Assembly (NCBI GenBank): GCA_937965925.1
Contig: CALCME010000044.1
Span: 1 to 5,542 of the forward strand
Direction of reading: 5' to 3'
From: Candidatus Absconditabacterales bacterium
Lineage (GTDB): Bacteria > Patescibacteriota > Gracilibacteria > Absconditabacterales > Absconditicoccaceae
Length of the DNA: 5,542 nucleotides
Position 1 is the first letter of the stretch, and every line of letters starts with the position of its first letter. Positions 1 to 5,542 of the stretch are shown here, in pieces. Made by a program: the position numbers and the translations under genes. The notes below the pieces were generated by a model. That model did no database searches. It saw nothing but the letters and a program-made list of their open reading frames with translations, and was not told the DNA's origin.

Positions 1-352
1 TGTTATATGGAGGATCAATATAGATCATTTTCACTTCATTGTGGTAGTGATTCATGAGGAGCTTGAGTACCTCAAGATTATCTCATTCAATGAAGAGATT
101 TTTAGTCTCATCTCGATTTATACTCTTATCTTGTTGAGGACGTAAGGTGAGTTTACTTGGTTGCTTAGCTGTTCTTTTGGCTTCTTCTTTTCCATGTCGG
201 TTCATTGTATATCGTTCTTTGTTCTCACTTACCTCATCTTGCATGTATGTCTTGAATGCTTCGAAGTTAAACTTTCCATCATCCAAAAATTGTGGGAAGA
301 GTTGATAAAGTTCCTTTAATTCTTGTTCTGATATGTTGGGTGAGTTGGTCAT
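1..352 (-). CDS. mod: Type III restriction-modification DNA methyltransferase (Mod), N-terminal part, cut by window edge
   Basis: Seen: 117 codons from an ATG at 352 run off the left edge with TGA read as Gly. Residues 86-99 read LFIEGDNLEVLKLL, and Asp113-Pro-Pro-Tyr116 is the DPPY motif IV of amino-methyltransferases, in the context MIYIDPPYN. Residue Gly90 of the EGDN motif is a TGA codon. Known: this arrangement is typical of type III Mod subunits (beta-class adenine methyltransferases), which methylate one strand of an asymmetric site using SAM and recruit a Res helicase-nuclease. The first 60 residues are charged and helical, matching the usual N-terminal extension. The S-adenosylmethionine motif I and the target-recognition domain should lie beyond the edge, as should any res gene. 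It begins 25 nt after the Abi-C-like gene and is probably co-transcribed with it. No clear Shine-Dalgarno sequence precedes the start. An orphan type III-like methyltransferase is the main alternative. Confidence 0.87.
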
Positions 353-377
353 GGGTGTGGGAAGAGTGAAGATTTAT

Positions 378-1049
378 TTAATAATTTTTTGATACTTCTA
401 TGTGTAGTTCTATTAAAATTCCTACTATTGTGTCCGTAGCTCTTGCTACTGTTTTTAGTACTATCATTTCTATATGAGGCATTTTTATGTTTTTTCAGTG
501 TCATAGTGTACCGAATGTGTGTCTTGCTTGTGATATGTCGTCCAGCATTGAGACTGACTTTTCTATTACTCATTTTATGATTCATGATTTTGTTTTATCC
601 ATAGAATTTTTATTCATTATATGCTTAAATGTCTTTGCTACATTATCCTTTATTTTCCGTTCATATTTATCATCTCAGTCTTCTCATAGTATTGTTTTGC
701 ATACACTATCTATGAGTCAGTAGCAATGATCTATGAATGAGTTTGGCTCTAATGACAGACTGCTTTCAGCACTGATGATTTTCTTTTCTAGCTCGTTCCA
801 GTATGGGTATTCTTTTATTAGATTTTTGCATCGATATAGTTCTGATTCAGTGTGATTATTGTAGTATTTTTCTTCCTTTTCTCGCTCTTTTTGTTGCCTT
901 ATTATTTTTCAGATGTCAGGAGTATTCTGCATTCACCTTCTAATGCCTGCACCTATCATTCTAGTGCTTTCTTTTAACTGCTTACTCATATCTTCAGATA
1001 ATTGATTTCATATAGATTTAAGTTTTAGATGTATAATTTCTTCAACCAT
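378..1049 (-). CDS. Abi-C-like (abortive infection C-terminal-like) protein, 223 aa
   Basis: Seen: a 223-codon frame from ATG to TAA contains ten TGA codons and is otherwise uninterrupted. Residues 50-62 are a highly charged helix (many K, E and R). From about residue 95 the protein reads LSLEPNSFIDHCYGLIDS, then VCKTILGE. Near the C-terminus is QARHTFGTLGHGKN (184-197), followed by a helical segment. Known: Abi-C-like domains (Pfam Abi_C type) have a helix with NP.xAI..ACNLLES-VCK-like sequence and a C-terminal RN(x)n-HG motif. Several such proteins and related HEPN folds act as RNases in phage-triggered growth arrest. Inferred: R186 and H194 would be the equivalents, with both glycines around H194 written as TGA. 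The R-to-H spacing of seven residues is slightly long, so catalytic activity is uncertain. It is first in a likely operon with mod, behind a plausible promoter. The CDS is secure, the family is moderate. Confidence 0.78.
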
Positions 1050-1075
1050 TATTCTTATATTATTAAAAGTTGTTT

Positions 1076-1105
1076 ATTGTATAGTGGTATCTTTGTTTTT
1101 CGCAA
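1076..1105 (-). promoter_or_regulatory. Putative sigma-70-type promoter for the Abi-C-like/mod operon
   Basis: On the minus strand TTGCGA (1105-1100) and TACAAT (1081-1076) are separated by 18 nt. They match the -35 consensus at 4 of 6 positions and the -10 consensus at 5 of 6. The predicted transcript would start near 1070, about 20 nt before the ATG at 1049. It lies just downstream of the terminator at 1171-1196, so it would start a new transcription unit. AT-rich DNA gives frequent chance matches. Confidence 0.45.
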
Positions 1106-1170
1106 GCTGATATGGCTCTTATATCTACTTTTTCATAGTTATTTCTTTAGGAGTTATGTTCATAATTAAC

Positions 1171-1196
1171 AAAAAATCGCAAGGCTGATTTTGCGA
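1171..1196 (-). terminator. Rho-independent terminator after the HARE-nuclease gene
   Basis: In the minus-strand RNA, TCGCAA and TTGCGA form a six-base-pair stem with an eight-nucleotide loop, directly followed by six T residues. It lies 86 nt beyond the TAG of the HARE-HTH nuclease gene. The 1200-1282 interval between stop and hairpin shows no gene. The T-run is on the minus-strand side only, which fixes the direction. Confidence 0.75.
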
Positions 1197-1282
1197 CTTA
1201 TAACTCATTTTGTAGATTCAATTTGACTAAACAGTTCTAGTGATCAGGGAAGGAATACACATAATGATCTGATCGTTTATAT

Positions 1283-2176
1283 CTAGTCTAGCATCAAAGT
1301 AGATCGATTATTAAGCTGATTCTCTATATTGTGATCTTGGTTGAGAACAATCTCTCATGTAAGACGATATTGAATTGTAATTACATATCTATTATTCGCT
1401 CAAAGCCTTATGATCTGCTGATTTACGAGATGATTTATCTCATGCTGACTGAGTATAAAATAATCTCGACGTATTTGGTTGTTTTGCATATATCTGGTTA
1501 CAAATACATAGAACATATTGATGTTTGCGTTATTTAGTAATGCTTGATTTCCTATTGTGAAGACAAAGGAGAATCATTGTCCATTTTGCCTTAATGTTGC
1601 TGAACTTTTGACTTGTATGTAACGAATGTTATTTCCTGTTGTGTAGGCTACGACATCTACTCAGATATCTACTGGTGCCACATTTGCTTGGTATCATTGC
1701 ATGATAAGTTCCGAGCAAACTGCGTATTCTCCTGCTGTGCCAATGTAATTTGACCTATGATTTCATTCAACCATCTCTGCTATTTCCATATTTAGTGCTG
1801 TCTCTTCTTGAGGTGATTCTTGCTGTTCAACTGTCTTTCATAAGAGATTTAGAGGTCATTCATCTTGTTCTGCCGTGAATAATTGTTCCCTGCTTGCTTC
1901 ATTATGATTTTCTTTATGGATAAATAAACCACGATTCACTCTGATGAATTTGCTATCATGGTTATCCCTTATATCTACTGCTAAGAATGATCACACTTGA
2001 TTACCTACTTGTGTATGAATTTGATTTGTTTCTTCTAGAGATCAATTGTATACATACATCTTATTTTCTATCGCTTGTCTTGCGATTTCTCCTGCTTTCA
2101 TGGCTTTAGAGCTATGTTTGAGAATGTACTCAATTGCTTCACGGAGTGTGGCGTTTTTCGGCATTTGATCAGACAT
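1283..2176 (-). CDS. HARE-HTH domain fused to PD-(D/E)XK nuclease-like domain, 297 aa
   Basis: Seen: residues 8-90 read as a winged-helix HARE-HTH domain: ATLREAIEYILKHSSKAM, then GEIARQAI, ending with SKFIRVNRGLFIH. A polar linker (95-140) leads to a nuclease-like domain: YIGTAGEYAVCSELI, then VDIGVDVVAY, then IRYIQVKSS. The likely catalytic set is E150, D174 and Q188-x-K190. Known: HARE-HTH domains occur in ASXL, HB1 and bacterial RpoE (delta) proteins. They are often fused to restriction endonucleases and are proposed to sense modified DNA. The QxK variant of PD-(D/E)XK is common in Mrr-like and related families. Inferred role: a DNA-modification-dependent or auxiliary restriction nuclease. 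Ten codons are TGA, including Gly172 in the catalytic motif. The start at 2176 keeps the domain near the N-terminus. An in-frame ATG at 2272 preceded by AAGGG would add 32 residues and run through a terminator-like hairpin. Confidence 0.87.
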
Positions 2177-2191
2177 TATATTTTTGAGAAT

Positions 2192-2224
2192 AAAAAAAGG
2201 CACCTCACAATAGTAGTCGGTGCC
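2192..2224 (-). terminator. Terminator-like hairpin in the leader of the HARE-nuclease gene
   Basis: In the minus-strand RNA, GGCACC and GGTGCC form a six-base-pair GC-rich stem with a 14-nt loop, followed by seven T residues. It lies only 15 nt upstream of the chosen ATG at 2176. As a plain terminator it would block read-through into the nuclease gene. As an attenuator it could regulate it. The long loop weakens the call. If translation starts at 2272 the hairpin is inside codons instead. Confidence 0.45.
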
Positions 2225-2311
2225 GATATTCTCATAGCTTGCAATGCAGTCAATCAGAATAAATTCCGACATGCGAGATGCCCTTTTTATCTAATTAACT
2301 TTATTACAAGC

Positions 2312-2332
2312 AAAAAACGGAGATTTCTCTCC
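2312..2332 (-). terminator. Small terminator-like hairpin with GAAA tetraloop
   Basis: The minus-strand RNA has GGAGA, a GAAA loop (GNRA type) and TCTCC, followed by G and six T residues. It sits 45 nt beyond the strong terminator of the upstream gene, so it may be a backup terminator or the end of a very short transcript. Five base pairs is short, so confidence is limited. Confidence 0.4.
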
Positions 2333-2376
2333 TACTATTTTGAATATCGGCTCTTCTTTTGTACTGATTTACTACT

Positions 2377-2402
2377 AAAAAAACAACCTCGGTATGAAGT
2401 TG
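2377..2402 (-). terminator. Rho-independent terminator of the 2415-2945 gene
   Basis: In the minus-strand RNA CAACTTC pairs with GAGGTTG through seven pairs (one is G-U), with a five-nucleotide loop and seven T residues immediately after. It begins 12 nt after the TAA stop. On the plus strand the same stem would hold a C-A mismatch and no T-run follows, so the direction is minus. Confidence 0.8.
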
Positions 2403-2414
2403 CTTTTGATGGAT

Positions 2415-2945
2415 TTACTTTTTCTTGTTTATATTGAAGATGATGTTTACTTGCTTATCTGGTCTTGGTTTAGGTTTCTTTTTCTGGTCTACATAGGGCA
2501 TCAATAGTACTTGCCATTTCTCAAGTAGTGGCTTCATGCTATGATTCTTGCTGGTGAAGATATCTTTACTCTCAAGATAGGTGAATTCTAGTTTGTATTC
2601 GCTTCAATCTTGGCTGATCTGTCATTCTTTGTATAGTTTTTCAAGTGCTTCTGGAGGAATAACGAGGAATCATTGTTGCATTCCATATCTGAGTCGGATG
2701 ACGTATGCATAATGTTTCCCTATAGGGAGATAATGGTTGATCTTCTTTGCTTTATGCTGATTCATGATGCAGTATCCTACGAAGATAATAAGTTCACCTA
2801 CTTGGATGCATTCTTGGTCTCGAAGCATCTTTACTTCTGGATCTACTCATCTGATAGATAGCTCGCTTCTTACTGCGTATAAAGATGCTGTATGTAGGAA
2901 TCTTGGGTCATTAGTTTCGATGGGTCTGCTATAACTCTCTGCCAT
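2415..2945 (-). CDS. Unrecognised soluble protein, 176 aa
   Basis: I do not recognise this family. Seen: a 176-codon frame ATG to TAA with four TGA codons (G33, G92, G108, G114). Codon use resembles the neighbours and a strong terminator follows. The protein begins MAESYSRPIETNDPRF, has mixed alpha/beta character (ELIIFVGYCIM at 51-61, HYAYVIRLRYGM at 78-89, GFLVIPPEALEKLY at 92-105) and ends in a basic tail (KKKPKPRPDK at 155-164). No signal peptide or membrane helix is apparent. The basic tail could bind nucleic acid, but this is a guess. It starts 62 nt after the recombinase stop, so it may be co-transcribed with it. The frame is open further upstream to an ATG at 3029, which would overlap the recombinase C-terminus by 22 nt. 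I chose 2945 to avoid that overlap. Neither start has a Shine-Dalgarno sequence. Confidence 0.72.
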
Positions 2946-3007
2946 GGGTATGTGAATGATAAATTGTATCACTGGATACACATAGGGAATAGAGGTGCTA
3001 TAGCGAG

Positions 3008-3598
3008 CTAGAGATCTATCTTCATGCAAGCTTCTTCTAGTTCATCATCTGTGATGCAAAGGTAGAGTTTGGTGACTGCAAGGCTACTATGATTGAGGCG
3101 ATGCATAATGAGAGGTAGTGGAATGCCCTTTAATCTGGCTTGATATCCTCGTGTTTTACGTAAGGTGTGTCATCAATAGCTTCACTTGAGCCCAACACTC
3201 TTTGTTCGCTTGTTAATCAATACTCGTGCATTTCTTCTATCCATCTGCTTGATTCAATGTGGCATGTATCTAGTTGAGTAGAAGACATAGTTATCTCTAT
3301 CACTAACTACTTTGTGGTACTTCTCTCGGAATCTCTTAAGAGTAGCTTTTACTTTGGGTGTTATTGTGATCTTGCTCGTTTTTCCTGTCTTTCTCTCCCT
3401 AAGCGTAAAGAACTCTACAGGCGTGCCATCTGTCTGATAGAGGTGCCTTACTTGGAGTGAGAGGAGGTCTGTTATTCTTAGAGCTGAGTTTACTCATAGC
3501 TCCAGGAGAAGAAGATCTCTGACCTTGTCTTGTCAGATAAGGATGTTTTTGATAGCTTGGAGTTGTTTGAGTGACCTAATTGGTGAAGTTTTTTTCAT
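3008..3598 (-). CDS. Tyrosine recombinase / integrase, catalytic-domain-only form, 196 aa
   Basis: Seen: the full R-K-H-R-H-Y catalytic set is visible. R41 lies in VNSALRITDLLSLQV, a beta-hairpin lysine (K70 or K73) in RERKTGKTSK, H144 and R147 in GGHTLRKTRGYQARLKG, H170 in MHRLNHSS and nucleophile Y179 in TKLYL. Six TGA codons fall at G22, G35, G115, G139, G142 and G143. G143 directly precedes H144 of the HxxR box. Known: this family breaks and rejoins DNA through a 3'-phosphotyrosine and serves phage and island integration, Xer resolution and cassette shuffling. At 196 aa it lacks the usual N-terminal SAM-like core-binding domain, as in short recombinases seen in Firmicutes. The start at 3598 (MKKTSPIRSLKQ) fits that family. 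An in-frame ATG at 3628 would add ten residues. A TAG in frame further upstream rules out a longer N-terminus. It marks the window as likely mobile DNA. Confidence 0.93.
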
Positions 3599-3606
3599 AA
3601 GGTATG

Positions 3607-3741
3607 TTATTGGACTAAAATACTGCATATTGGCAGTTATGACCACACATATCTAAGAGGGTTTTAATAGCTAGTGGAAGAAGTGGCTTGATTATTGCTA
3701 ATTATCTGATGATTGTACTCTTTGTGGATTGTGTCCAATAA
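3607..3741. repeat. Nine-base inverted repeat upstream of the recombinase gene
   Basis: TTATTGGAC (3607-3615) and its complement GTCCAATAA (3733-3741) lie 117 nt apart, just upstream of the recombinase start. Tyrosine recombinases often bind short inverted arms, but here the spacer is far longer than a normal core site. This may be two half-sites, an operator or chance. The interval otherwise holds no gene and has no Shine-Dalgarno-like element. Confidence 0.25.
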
Positions 3742-3770
3742 ATTAAAACTCACACGCATTGTGTGAGTTT
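3740..3770 (-). terminator. Strong hairpin terminator after the small membrane-protein gene
   Basis: AAACTCACAC (3746-3755) and GTGTGAGTTT (3761-3770) form a perfect ten-base-pair stem with a five-nucleotide loop. In minus orientation the stem is followed by a T-rich run (TTTT then AATTT). It lies 31 nt beyond the TAA at 3802, which fits termination of that gene. The plus-strand side has only a short T stretch, so bidirectional use is less likely. Confidence 0.78.
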
Positions 3771-3801
3771 AGAGTTGATGTCTATTGAAGTATGATAATC
3801 T

Positions 3802-4011
3802 TTATGCCTTCTTGCTTTTTGCATATAAGTAAAATCATACTATAAGGCTTGCTATGAAGATTATAGCAGATAGCCAAAATAGTGGAATAAATCAAAATGT
3901 TTCTACTAGTGTTCAATCTTCTGCAACATAATTGGGTGAAGTAGTGTATCAAATTCAGCATCATAGCATAGCTAGTAGTGCTATTCCACTGATTATAAAT
4001 CACTTGTTCAT
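3802..4011 (-). CDS. Small two-helix membrane protein, 69 aa
   Basis: I do not recognise a family. Seen: 69 codons, ATG to TAA, with seven TGA codons, all read as Gly. There are two hydrophobic segments: residues 5-22 (FIISGIALLAMLGCGIGY) and 41-62 (from FIPLFWLSAII to FYLY). An acidic, polar loop of about 18 residues (TTSPNYVAEDGTLVET) lies between them, and the C-terminus is basic (AKSKKA). By the positive-inside rule both termini would be cytoplasmic, placing the loop outside. A MLGC sequence in the first helix loosely resembles a lipobox, but a second helix and a poor -3 residue argue against a lipoprotein. It is followed by a strong terminator and begins 32 nt after the structured RNA candidate. 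Under the standard code a different frame (3782-4003) looks open, but it lacks hydrophobic segments and an ATG. Confidence 0.75.
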
Positions 4012-4042
4012 GAATTTGTAAATATAATAAAAATCTTGATAT

Positions 4043-4268
4043 CGGGAGATGGGAGGCTCGAACTCCCTCTGGCCTCGTGCGAACTATCCAATACCACTAC
4101 ACTACACATCTATTAAGACTAGATGCAACCTCTCCCAGTAAGGCCAGTCTCCACAGGTGTTGTAGTTCGTACATTTAGGATTATTAGCATTCAGATCATG
4201 GTTGATATTCGTTTAGAGGTAAAGCTTTTACTTATCGTTAGGGATTCGGTACAGGTGATTGGTAGTTC
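4043..4268 (-). ncRNA. Structured RNA candidate with tRNA-like 3' end (tmRNA-like or tRNA-derived)
   Basis: Seen on the minus strand: a perfect T-arm (GGGAG, loop TTCGAGC, CTCCC; 4067-4051) followed by ATCTCCC and G (4050-4043), with no encoded CCA. ATCTCCC pairs over six positions with GGGAGA at 4136-4131. CATCTA, a seven-base loop GTCTTAA and TAGATG (4125-4107) form an anticodon-like arm with T33 and purine 37 equivalents. CTGGCCT (4147-4141) pairs with AGGCCAG (4075-4069). GAACTA-CCAAT (from 4268) pairs with ATTGG-A-TAGTTC (4091-4081 region). All three minus frames have stops here. No normal D-arm is visible, so it is not a standard tRNA. The long-range pairing resembles tmRNA P2, but the usual tmRNA 5' TTCGAC motif, an ALAA-type tag and discriminator A are absent. 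A rearranged tmRNA, a tRNA remnant at an attachment site or another ncRNA are all possible. Confidence 0.4.
4153..4268. repeat. Imperfect direct repeat ACAGGTG-N2/4-GTAGTTC
   Basis: ACAGGTG-TT-GTAGTTC (4153-4168) recurs as ACAGGTG-ATTG-GTAGTTC (4251-4268). A related sequence in the opposite orientation (GAACTATCCAATACC) is at 4081-4095. The set could be alternative strands of an RNA helix, or recombinase arm-type sites close to the integrase gene. The copies differ in spacer length. Confidence 0.4.
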
Positions 4269-4280
4269 AACTTCTTTACA

Positions 4281-4910
4281 TTAACTATTTCGATTCTGTG
4301 TACTAGTTTTTTTTATTTTTTGTATTTGCTTTATCAAAGCATCTGAATTTAGTGAACTATCTACTTTTGGTGAATTATCGATTTTTGAGCTGATATTAAT
4401 TTCTTTTATGCATTTTTTGATCCACTTCATCATTATTCGATTCTCTTCGCCTTCATAATGCAATGTACAATGAGGACACTTCAACGTTTCATGCTCTATT
4501 CTTTTCTTCTCAGCATATCTCCAGACTTTAAATGATAGGTTTGATTTTTTTCCTCATTGACATGCTTGAACTATGTTCATCTTATGATAGATGCTATTGA
4601 GACTTTCTCATCTTTGTATGAGAAGATCTAGCTCTGGTTCTAGTTGTCTTCGTCTGTAAAGAGTTCTCTGATGTATGCGTAGAACTCATGCTATCTCTCT
4701 ATAGTTTGCTCAAATCGCACAGAGACCTTTTATCCTGTTGATAGTGTCTGCATTAAACTTCTTTGACTTGATCTTCCTATTTTTGCCTGTCATTTTCTCT
4801 ATAGCCTGTTGATCATAGTCACTATTTCATACTATGAGATTGACGAAAAAATTTCTTTGTATAGTATCTGCCTCTCCAAGAAGGGCTGATAGGGGGTGTT
4901 TTGTGGACAT
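4281..4910 (-). CDS. HTH protein resembling phage small-terminase / homeodomain-like proteins, 209 aa
   Basis: Seen: 209 codons, ATG to TAA, with five TGA codons. Residues 54-95 read as a helix-turn-helix: ADTINRIKGLCAIGANYR, then EIAGVLRIHQRTLYRRRQ, then LEPELDLLIQRGE. Both the turn glycine (G67) and G75 are TGA codons. A downstream CPHC motif (residues 145-148) with a nearby His could form part of a metal site, though a second Cys pair is missing. The C-terminus (about 170-209) is polar and lysine-rich. Known: phage small-terminase proteins of the phBC6A51 type share the pattern of Leu-rich helix, EIA, TLYR and a dPEf/rG tail. Here it could instead be a transposon or regulatory DNA-binding protein, as no large terminase is next to it. 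No Shine-Dalgarno sequence precedes the start. The CDS is firm, the function modest. Confidence 0.8.
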
Positions 4911-5490
4911 TTTCGTTCTTTATTAAGTCTAAAGAATGTTGTAAGTGTGCTTTGCTTCTAACCTTTGAGGTTATTACTTAGCTTGTGGTATGTCCATAGT
5001 GAGACTTTCTGTGAGGGTATAATTTTGAGAGGCCATTTTTGACCTTGAAGGATGGAGTAGTGTGCGTCACTGGTGCATGTTTTTTACTGTTTTTTTTTGG
5101 AGAGAACTGGGGTTTGGTGATTTATGGAAGTCATTGCTGACCTATTTGCCTTTTCCCTTTCTCTTCTTCTCTATACTATGTTCTACTCTCTTTCTCTTAC
5201 TCTAATCTATCGGAGAGAAGGTTGCTCAACTTTTATGAATTCGAAGTGTTCTAGCTGATCTTGGGAGAGTGATTGATAAAGGGGAGTATGTGTGCCATAG
5301 CTGTTAGTATGAGTGTGCATCAATTGAATCAAATACAGAGAATCCCTTCTTTGTATGAAGTTTAGTACACTTGAGAATACATGTTCGACACGTCTCGTTA
5401 CATCTCCAGATTACTTCAGAAAAAATTAGTTAATCATGGTTTATAGTTGATTGTTAACTTAATAAGCTTTGTGGCATTTCTTCCTTGTTT
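4911..5490. other. Stretch with no supportable gene; decayed-looking frames and polypurine tract
   Basis: I see no convincing gene in these 580 bases. Short minus-strand frames exist: 34 codons at 4974-5078 (one TGA) and 37 codons at 5207-5320, each open well upstream without a start. They are in different frames and could be pieces of a broken gene. A competing hydrophobic plus-strand frame lies at 5077-5205. From about 5150 to 5215 the minus strand is nearly all purine. Base composition of the minus strand here is A- and C-rich, with little G, unlike the neighbouring genes. Confidence 0.5.
5428..5459 (-). repeat. Imperfect inverted repeat, possible second terminator or operator
   Basis: In minus orientation AGTTAA and TCA pair with TGA and TTAACT, with a three-base bulge, and the hairpin is followed by AATTTTTT. 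It lies shortly after the stronger terminator at 5491-5523, so it could be a backup. The stem is AT-rich and weak, and an operator role is equally possible. Confidence 0.3.
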
Positions 5491-5523
5491 ACAAGAAAAG
5501 ACCGCATGGAGAGATGCGATCTT
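5491..5523 (-). terminator. Rho-independent terminator of a gene beyond the right edge
   Basis: In the minus-strand RNA AGATCGCAT pairs with ATGCGGTCT over nine positions (one is T-G) with a six-nucleotide loop, followed by TTTTCTTGT. On the plus strand the same stem has a C-A mismatch and little T after it, so it belongs to a minus-strand gene ending to the right of the window. Confidence 0.72.
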
Positions 5524-5542
5524 TCGTGACTTTATGTATGGC

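Noticed and set aside
349..585. Minus-strand standard-code frame of 78 codons ending at mod
   Set aside because: It is a different frame within the Abi-C-like gene. Low-complexity Asn/Ser/Lys composition and no motif indicate a shadow.
487..723. Plus-strand open frame of 78 codons
   Set aside because: It is antisense to the Abi-C-like gene, which has a better start, a family-like motif and a following operon partner. The plus frame has no recognisable domain.
2075..2437. Plus-strand open frame of 120 codons
   Set aside because: It runs antisense over the HARE-HTH coding region and across three terminator hairpins, is Cys/Phe-rich and has no recognisable domain.
4043..4136. Calling a normal 94-nt class II tRNA with a CTT anticodon
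   Set aside because: The anticodon-like hairpin is right after the acceptor strand, no D-arm with GG is present, and 40 nt separate it from the T-arm.
4043..4268. Firm tmRNA (ssrA) call
   Set aside because: No 5' acceptor with the usual TTCGAC motif, no tag frame ending like ALAA and no discriminator A. It is kept only as a possibility.
1283..4910. Reading the region as a string of pseudogenes broken by stop codons
   Set aside because: All the internal stops are TGA, never TAA or TAG, and many coincide with conserved glycines. Recoding explains this better than decay.
5077..5205. Plus-strand hydrophobic 42-codon frame
   Set aside because: Its hydrophobicity follows from a pyrimidine-rich strand. 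It has no ribosome binding site and lies antisense to other frames.
1..5542. CRISPR array
   Set aside because: No regularly spaced direct repeats were found. The only repeats are short pairs.

Overview
The window most likely comes from a CPR bacterium that reads UGA as glycine (translation table 25), i.e. Gracilibacteria (BD1-5) or Absconditabacteria (SR1). Under the standard code the region looks like a scatter of short ORFs. If TGA is read as Gly, seven well-formed minus-strand genes appear. They contain 43 in-frame TGA codons and stop only at TAA or TAG. Several TGA codons fall where the protein family has a conserved glycine: next to the catalytic histidine of a tyrosine recombinase, in the catalytic motif of a PD-(D/E)XK nuclease, and in the EGDN motif of a type III DNA methyltransferase. 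DNA is AT-rich and every gene I can support is on the minus strand.

Layout from right to left, the direction of transcription. 5491-5523 is the terminator of a gene lying beyond the right edge. 4911-5490 has no gene I can support. 4281-4910 encodes an HTH protein resembling phage small-terminase proteins. 4043-4268 is non-coding and appears structured, with a canonical T-arm and acceptor-like 3' end. 3802-4011 encodes a 69-aa two-helix membrane protein, followed by a strong terminator. 3008-3598 encodes a short tyrosine recombinase. 2415-2945 encodes an unrecognised protein with its own terminator. 1283-2176 encodes a HARE-HTH protein fused to a PD-(D/E)XK nuclease-like domain, also with its own terminator. 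A promoter at 1076-1105 then leads into a probable two-gene operon: an Abi-C-like protein (378-1049) and, 25 nt later, the start of a type III methyltransferase gene (1-352, cut by the left edge).

Taken together this looks like a small accessory or defence island. It holds a recombinase, a phage-like DNA-binding protein, a putative modified-DNA or restriction nuclease and a restriction-modification locus coupled to an abortive-infection-like gene. The best candidate for an undescribed system is the Abi-C-like/Mod operon with the adjacent HARE-nuclease. Family assignments are from motif recognition only, since no search could be run.
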